From Cavia porcellus (Eukaryota > Chordata > Mammalia > Rodentia > Caviidae): a stretch of DNA of 64,000 nt. Under the pieces are notes generated by a model, which saw nothing but the letters and a program-made list of their open reading frames with translations, was not told the DNA's origin and did not search any database. The stretch spans positions 4,959,950 through 5,023,949 of the forward strand of contig NW_026947499.1 of assembly GCF_034190915.1 (NCBI RefSeq), written 5' to 3'. The translations under genes and the position numbers were made by a program. Shown here in pieces: positions 57,044 through 64,000 of this stretch (the stretch's first letter is position 1; every line of letters starts with the position of its first letter).

Positions 57044-59547
57044 ATTCTGGAGCTAAGTGTGAGTACACCAGGTGTCTGATGGTATCCCCAGGGGCACCCA
57101 TTCCCCACCACTTCCTTTCCATTATTATTCACTGAGCAGTTTGGGGCTGTGGGTGAAGCAGTGTTCAGGAAGCTCTGCCATCAGGAGGATGATCTTTCCC
57201 CTGGGGGAGCTCAGGACCTTGTTAGACTCCACCCCAGGATTCTCCCCTCCACCAGAGGGAGCCAGCTGTGCCAGAACCCATGGGCTGAGACCCAGGGTGA
57301 CTCACATAAAGGGAATATGGGATTCAAGCACCAGCAAGAGGGGGTAACTCGGTGGCCAGACAGCAACAACAACCACATCACCCACACTGCTGGCTTTGGG
57401 TAGCTGAAGTCTGAGGGAAAACACATGGCCGGGGCCTTGATGCACACTGCTCGCCATGGCCCAAAGATGGGACCCCTTATTTACAGGTCTACAACAGCAC
57501 TGCTTTGCTTTTCTGGTAAACAATGAGTCACTTGTAGGAACAGGCATGCATTCTGAAACCATAATGTTAAGTGCCAGAATCCAGACACAGAAGGTTACAT
57601 AGCGCAGGGTTCATCTTATACAGGTGACTCAATATAATAATTTAAAGAGTGAAATGGAGGCGAGATAACAGGAAACACAGATGGAATTTTTACGGAGATG
57701 AGAGGGTGCTTGGGAGAGGAGAGGAGAGGGGAGGAGAAGAAAGGAGAGGAAAGGTGTGGAAAGAAGAGGAGGGAGCTTTACTGTATGGCTGCAGAGATGC
57801 CTGGGGACTCCTGGGCCACTCAGGCCAGAGGCTGAGGCTGCATGGCAGGTCTCTCTCATGACTTCCCCTGGGCACTCAGGCCTGCGTGCTCACTGTGGAG
57901 TCAGATGCCCCTGCACGAGGCTCTCAGGCAGAAACTGTGGCACCAAGAAGGACTGCACAGAGTCTCCTCTGACAACTGCTGGCTATATCTGGGACAGCGC
58001 CCCGGCTGGTGATGTCCATGACACCAGGCACTTTGTCTGAGTCTGTGCAGGGCTCTGCTTCTCAATGACTCTGAAGGCCCAGGTAGCTACCTCTGCCTTG
58101 GTGCTCCCATCTGTAGGATGGGTGTGATAGTCACAACTGTCCCTTAAAGCTTTTAGGGGATGAAATGAGATTGTGGATTGGAAGGTGCTCAGGCAGTATC
58201 TGGACCACAGCTGGTGTTGCCACCGGCCACAGAGTCTCAGATACGTGAGACACCTGGAAGGAGGAAGGAGGACTCAAGAGGCACCCATGGGCTTTGTTCC
58301 CACCTCATGCAGCAGAGTGTGAGCCTCAAGTTCTCACTCACTGAGCTCAGGCTGTGGCTGTGGCTCTCTTCCAGCCTTGTCTTGGGCTCCTCCTCTGGAT
58401 TCTCTGGATTTCACTGCACTCCCCAGGAGAAGCCTAGGAAATCACTGGGCAAAACTTCTGGAATCCAAGTGAGAAAGGTTAAATGTGATCCTCTGGATCC
58501 AACTGGAAGATGATAACACATATAAGTGAAAAACAAAACAAAATAGAAACTTAATATGGCCTCAGAATTTAGCAGAGAGGAAAAAGGCTGGTGAACAACT
58601 TTGGCTGTGCTCCTGAGAAATTAAACGAATTGCATTGTCTGACTCTGGCTAACAATCATGTGATTCTGCAGTGGAAAAATTGATCCTTGATTTTCTTGCT
58701 TAGCAAATTAAAGAAGTTTTAAGAGTGGAAACTCAGTAGAAAATAAAATAAACCAGCAAATTTATCCCATTCTATCATGCTCCTATGATAGAAAGGGATC
58801 GGCAGTTCTAAGAAGAGGTTTTCAGGAACATTTGTGAAATAAATACAGAGAAATAAGCAAATCAGGTGACAGGTCCAAGAGGTCAGCGGGGATCTGGATA
58901 ATACTGTGCCTTAGTCCAGCCGTCACACAGGAGCAGAGCTCCTGATTTTGGACTGACATGTGTGACCAGAGCATTCATTATTATCAACACCACTAACCCT
59001 GGCCCTGAGTGAACAGATACCCCATCCACCTCAACTTGGAAATGAGTGTGATGATAATCTTAGAATCGTAATGACAACAGTCACTAAACTGATGAATCCT
59101 GATTATCAATGTCCGTACGATCTGCACATGGAGAGCTGAATCAAGCTCCCCTGATTGTCGCTTCCTTCCTGCTGCTTGGTCACACACAGAGCACCCAGCC
59201 TGCATCAGGACAAATGCTTTGGATCTAACACCCGAGGACAAACGTGGGCTGGATTTATGCTTACTCATCCCATATCACAACTAGCTTTTTGTGAAATAAT
59301 AAAACAAGCACTGTTTAATTTAGCATCAACAAAGGGAATATAAATTCTACATAGAAAGCAATGCACTAATTGAAAGCTTTTTCTTAAAAATATGCTGCCA
59401 GCCGGTTAAGAAAACACAGTTTGAATTTCAGAAGTGAAGTCAATGGTGGACAGAGAACTAACCTAATAGATGGGAACTTGTGGAACTTACTGAGCTTGGT
59501 AAAGTATAAAGATGCCTTCTCAGTGCTGTCACAACAGATGCTCACAA
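57044..59547. other. Single-copy non-coding stretch with purine tract and MIR fragment, no gene seen
   Basis: A purine tract of GAGAGG/AGGAGA repeats lies at 57711-57775. An MIR-like sense fragment lies at about 58045-58160 ('cttggtgctcccatctgtag', 'gatgaaatgagattgtgg'). Frames up to 111 codons are unrecognised. Confidence 0.5.
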
Positions 59548-59990
59548 TTAAAGGAGGAAAAATTTAACTCAGCCTGCAGGGTTTAAGTCCATGGTCAGGG
59601 GGCTCCAAGGCAGAGCCATCATGGTGGAAGGGTGTGGTGGAGCAGAGCTGCTCAGTTCATGGTGGCCAGGAAATGGAGCAGGGAACAGCATCAGAGAGGA
59701 GGGTGTGGGGCAGACAAGGTGCCAAGCCAGACACCCCAGAGCGCTCTTTCCCCATCTTCTAGGCATTTCTTTATCAAATGTAGCTGAGGTATCAGGATTA
59801 ACAGTCACAGGATACTGCCGTGTTCTGAGAAAGGAGGCTTCTCACATATTAGAGTCCTGGGACACAGTGGTGTCCCTGTTTAGATCTACTTGGTTTCCAA
59901 GGGGATGGATCTTTATGTAATACAAATTCCCAGCATGGTCCAGGACATTTATCACCGCTCGGCCCCCCAGACACTAAATGTGAGGGTGCC
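59548..59990 (+). mobile_element. Dispersed repeat family B, copy 3
   Basis: The blocks 'aggaggaaaaatttaactca', 'gtttaagtccatggtcaggg', 'ggctccaaggcagagccatc', 'tcatggtggccaggaaatgg' and 'gtgccaagccagacacccca' follow the order of copies 1 and 2. The right boundary is uncertain. Confidence 0.55.
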
Positions 59991-62726
59991 GCACATCTGC
60001 TGAGACAACCAGACATGGCTTTGGGCATGGACGTGCAGTCACTGGGGATGCCAGGCCCTCTGCAATAGGGAACACGTTGTGACTGGGAGGGGGCACCTCC
60101 CTGGTGGACAGTCCCACTGGATGGCAGCAAAACAGCTCATGTGGTCCCTGGTGCAGGTGACCGGTAGAACTCCTTCGAATAGAAAAGAAAGCTTGGGAGG
60201 GGCTGGGTTAGCACCTGGTACATCCTAGTATATCTGTGAAGCTGGCATGGGTGGTATTTGCCTGGGCAGAGCTTGGGTGTCTCTGGAAGTGAATGCCTCC
60301 ACATTCTCTGTGATGTCCACAATGCTCCTTCTCTCAAACCATGGAAATCAGCTTTAGAAACCGAATCTGAGAAGATGAAGCCAACATGATAGCAGATTAC
60401 ATGTCTTCTGGAACATTCCTGCCTTCATCTTTGAGCAAGGAGAGCATTTGGTATTACAGGTCAAGCGTTTGTTGTCTCAATTCTCTGAGCCCCAGGACGA
60501 CTTCATCTTCTGTGAGAAGCCCCTCTGGAGGGGGCCCAGGAGGGGCGTGAGAGAGGGGCTATAACTATTTCATCTTTTCCTGTCTTTCCTATTTCCGAAG
60601 TTTTAGACTTGGGAAGTATGAAAGAGGTAAGCAGATAAAATATAAGGCAGAGCAGAGCAGCCTAAGTCAAATAAAGATTTGAACTCACCAAGTGAAGCCT
60701 CGTGACACAGCTTTCTGGGAAAAGGCAAATAAGAGAACACCTTTATGCAGAAAAAAGGGGCAAACTTCCTGCCACAGCTGGGTGGTGGAACTGTTGTCGG
60801 TGACCAGAGGCCACTGTGAGGGCAAACAGGGGAGGACAAGAGTCCAACGCTACAGGACAAAGAGAAATGACATCTGAGGAGGCAAAAACGCTGATTTGAT
60901 CATCAGTGTGTCAAATCGTCACGCTGTCCCCCAGTGTAGGTACAATTGTTAAGCACCAATTAAAGTGAAAACATATTGGAGGGAAAATTGCCGACTGCAA
61001 CTACTGAACTTTTCTGCCTTGGAAAAAACAGTGCTCATACATATGATGGCACATTGCTTAACCTTACAAAAGAAGAAATGCTGCTGTATGGCATATTTGG
61101 GGGACACTGTCCTGAGTGAAATAAGATGGGGAATTTTCCATGACTCCACCAGCACAAGGCATCTCCTGTCGCATTTCTGTTTGCAAAAATGCAGAGCAGA
61201 GCTGTGATTTCCAGGGACCAGGGAAGGGTACTGACCAAGAGCACTGCCCCCGCCTTGCCCACCTGGTGCGAAGTTCATTAGTCAAGGTGAATCCTCATTC
61301 CAGAGATCCCTGTGCTGTCACAACCCTAATCAACTGCAAGGGAAGCGAACTTACAAAGCCACAAAGAGGACAGTCCACCTAATGCTAATTGCTCTTACCA
61401 CCATAAGAAAGTTTTGTTTAAAACCAGATTTATTAGTTTGTGCTTGTCATGCACACTAAATATGTTCAGCAAGGGAAGTTGAAAAATAAGAGAAAAATAT
61501 ATACAAATAAACATTTCTACAATGAAAATCTCATCCTTCTATGGCGAATCCTAGTGCCTGTGAAGGAATTAAGGCTCATTCCTGTGAGGACCTTTCTCTA
61601 ATTTAATTATTTAATTTACTCTACATTGAGCGAGGCTATTTACATGAAAAGGACAGAAATTTGTCTGGGGTCACAAAGGCATGGCAGGGGATCTGCTGAA
61701 CACACATTGTGTCCATCCTGGCCCTGTGACATTGTAACTATGCAGGTCAAATGGTCCAGTATCATCAGCAGCTTCACCCAGAGGTGAGAATAAGAGGGAC
61801 AACAGAAATAGCCACATTAATGTGGGCAAAAACCCACATTCATCTGCTCACTGAGGACTCCAATCCCCATTCCAGGACTGACTTCCTCTGCAGATAACAA
61901 AGCTGCCACAAGAAGCCTGGTTTTGCCCACTGAGAAGTCCCCCTGAATTTAAGACACCTTCTCCCTTTCATTTAGAAACATCTATATATCTAAATATCCC
62001 TAGGGGATATTTCCAAGGGAGAATTTAGAGGACAGCTTAGCCCTTAGGTGCTTCCTCTTGGGCTCCTACAAGTGCCGCTTTGCCAGTGAACCGAGGAACC
62101 TCAAATGAGTGAGACATAAACTCACAGGCTTCAGTAGCTTTAACATATTCAGCTGCCGGGCTCGACTCTGTGCATCTGTCAAAATTACGCATTTGCTGCC
62201 AGCAGCAGTGTTTGAGCTATTTAAGCAAGTGACATCCTACACCAAGAACATATAGAGGGAAATGGTAGCAGAAAATCATCATATGAAATGCCAGGATAAT
62301 TTATCAGCAGCAAGCAAGAGGATTGCAAATTCTCTCTTTGTTTTTCTCCTTCTGTCTCTGCTTCTCTGTCTCTGTCTTCCTGTGTCCCCTGATACAGATG
62401 AAGAAATGTCTGTTTTCATGGGAAGAAATCTCCAAGCTGACACATTAATTCATGAGACCTGCACAGATCGAGGGAATTACATTCTTCCACCTGCACTTTT
62501 CACTTCTGCTGGCCCCTCCTAAATTCCCACAAATCCTCAATTCATCTACTGCTACCCAACAACACTATTATCATGGACATCCCCTTCTGTTCCAGGGTAT
62601 CCTCTTGGCAATCCACACAGCCTGCAGGCTGGGTCCCCATCATGCCTGGGCAAGAAGAACACATGCCCATCTACCCAGGGCAACCTTGGCCTGTCTATTA
62701 GTAGCAGTCATTTAACTCATAAAAAT
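59991..62726. other. Single-copy non-coding stretch, no gene seen
   Basis: Frames up to 109 codons, none recognised. A weak old L1-like patch may lie at 61100-61240 ('gtcctgagtgaaataagatg'), and an MIR-like patch at about 61640-61700. Confidence 0.45.
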
Positions 62727-62737
62727 ATCACTGTTCA

Positions 62738-62822
62738 AGTCTGGGGACATAGCTCAGCAGCATAAGCACCTGCCTGGCAAGTGCAAGGTGCTGGGTTCAA
62801 TTCCCATTACAAAACAAAAAGG
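62738..62822 (+). mobile_element. ID SINE (tRNA-derived)
   Basis: Sense ID element with polymerase III boxes: an A-box-like 'tagctcagcagcataagc' and a B-box-like 'gggttcaattccc', then an A-rich tail. It fits the BC1/ID family typical of rodents. ATCACTGTTCA (62727-62737) and ATCAGTGTTTA (62823-62833) flank it, a target-site duplication matching at 9 of 11 positions. Confidence 0.85.
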
Positions 62823-62833
62823 ATCAGTGTTTA

Positions 62834-63339
62834 GATAATAAGTAATCTGCCTTTGTGAGCCTGGTCTGTTCCTGGTCACAGAGACAAGCAGCCTTCCTAG
62901 CCTTAACACAATAAGGGCAAGTTGGATGCTCCCCACAGAGCCCCCCAAAAGCTCCACTGCCTGGGCAGGCAGTCATGCTTCTCTGAGGCCATATGGTTTC
63001 TGAATGGGGTTCACATCACCACCCACCTTTCCCCCAAAATAGATGCTCTCCTCACAGGGCATCGAAAGTGGCTGAGCCAGAATTCACACTTACTTGGCCA
63101 AGCAACGGCAGCAGAGACACAGGAGAGTTTAAGAAGAGACTTTCAGTCTGGGAAATTACAGAAAGTTATGTTGGACCCAACAGGTGAGCTTGGTTCTGCA
63201 GGACAGTGGAAAGATACCACAGAGCAAGTTCTGGACAGAGATCCTGTGGGGTGGTGACAGATTCTCTGGGTCTGGTCACTGAGTCATGGTAAGCTGCCAT
63301 CCTGCAGACCTGCCTGGGCATCTTGTCTGTATTGGGCCA
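62834..63339. other. Single-copy non-coding stretch, no gene seen
   Basis: One 111-codon plus-strand frame (62922-63257), not recognised. Confidence 0.5.
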
Positions 63340-63665
63340 TGTTATGGTTTGTGTTTTGATGTCCCCCAAAGCCTCATGCAATCATGGAGGCAGCTGAGTC
63401 TAGTGTTTGTGATTGGCTTGTTGTCTAGTGCTGGGATTGGCAGTGTGAGTGCTGCACCCACCAAGGGATGGAGCCAGCATACAATATAAGGGGAGAAGGG
63501 CCTTCCTTTTGCCTTTTGGGGTCTTATCACTTGCAGCCACCATAAATGATTTCTCCTTAGTCATTAGTCACACCACTCTTCCTTGGGACCAGTTAAATAT
63601 GGATTGAAACCTTAAAAACTGTAAACTAAATAAGCCTTTCCTTCCTTAATTTTGTCTCACCAATG
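63340..63665 (+). mobile_element. MaLR-like solo LTR
   Basis: It starts with 'tgttatggtttgtgttttga' and 'tgtcccccaaagcctcatgc', a typical MaLR LTR opening. It contains 'gattggcagtgtgagtgctg' and ends with 'tatggattgaaaccttaaaa' and 'aactaaataagcctttcctt', the polyadenylation region. No internal coding region was seen. Confidence 0.7.
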
Positions 63666-63814
63666 AGAGAAAAATAACCATGTCAGGCCAGCATCCAGGT
63701 CTTGGGAGGAAAGAAGACTTTGAAGAGCAAAAAATATAGTTCTGATATGGAGGGGCATGAAAACCCAGCCCCAAACTTCCCTCCTTCTCTACAGAAGTTA
63801 AACTTCCCCTCTGT

Positions 63815-64000
63815 TATAGTTAAGATTTAACCCTTAAAAAGTTCCCATGTACAAAGGTGGAGATGTCCTGAGATGATTGGATCATGAGAGCTCAGTACTC
63901 AACACTGGGTGAGTCCACTGATGAATTCTTTTGTTTGTTTGTTTGGTTTTTGTTATTACATGTCTGCAGATTGTAGTCATCTTGTGGAATAGGTACACGG
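63815..64000 (+). mobile_element. Second MaLR-like LTR, truncated by the window end
   Basis: 'tgttatagttaagatttaac' opens the segment, followed by 'gttcccatgtacaaaggtgg', 'agatgattggatcatgagag' and 'gtgagtccactgatgaatt', the MaLR left-half order. It may be interrupted by a (GTTT)n stretch at about 63931-63944 and continues past the window. Confidence 0.6.

Noticed and set aside
62738..62822. tRNA gene
   Set aside because: It has polymerase III A and B boxes, but the body and A-rich tail with target-site duplications identify it as an ID SINE; no tRNA cloverleaf was evident.

Overview
The window looks like mammalian, probably rodent, intergenic or intronic DNA. I found no convincing exon of a host protein-coding gene, no rRNA or tRNA gene and no CRISPR array. 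The only intact coding sequences are the two ORFs of a LINE-1 (L1) retrotransposon. A rodent source is inferred from short SINEs of two kinds, tRNA-derived ID-type (62738-62822) and 7SL-derived B1-type (11203-11383, 27476-27646, 43741-43907), plus an ID+B1 composite (15227-15400), and from an L1 whose 5' UTR is built of tandem promoter monomers. I saw no B2 or B4 SINE, which argues against mouse or rat; a non-murid rodent (for example a castorimorph) is a guess.

Layout. 1-20 kb: single-copy sequence with scattered old repeats (a MaLR-like LTR at the left edge, MIR fragments, L1 relics at 7.3-7.9, 9.8-10.2 and 15.9-16.2 kb) and microsatellites. 20.2-23.1 kb: an old minus-strand L1 relic split by a very homogeneous tandem array, 14 units of exactly 103 bp. 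A single 77-bp copy of most of the unit lies 1.1 kb further on at 23282-23358. The other 26 bp of the unit match the L1 sequence at the insertion point, so the satellite monomer appears to be a recent chimera. 23-45 kb: more single-copy DNA with L1, MIR, B1-like and LTR relics, a hairpin at 28.3 kb, a G-run cluster at 36.5 kb and a 42-bp triplicate at 38.3 kb.

45448-53070: a complete minus-strand L1 about 7.6 kb long. In its sense order it has about ten 124-bp GC-rich promoter monomers plus one degenerate one, a short unique 5' UTR, ORF1 (350 aa), a 19-nt inter-ORF gap, ORF2 (1279 aa; endonuclease, reverse transcriptase and cysteine motif all present), a 1.1-kb 3' UTR, AATAAA and poly(A). Perfect 12-bp target-site duplications flank it. 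Both ORFs are open, so it is young and may be retrotransposition-competent. The flanking DNA resembles a split retroviral LTR.

53-64 kb: single-copy DNA with MIR fragments, a poly-C run, an AT-rich 24-bp periodic tract, an ID SINE and MaLR-like LTRs at the right edge.

ORF1p (RNA-binding chaperone) and ORF2p (nickase and reverse transcriptase) would together form the L1 ribonucleoprotein, and ORF2p machinery of this kind is what mobilises the B1-like and ID SINEs seen here. Repeat family names come from recalled consensus patterns, not a database search, so boundaries are approximate (tens of bases) unless stated as exact.
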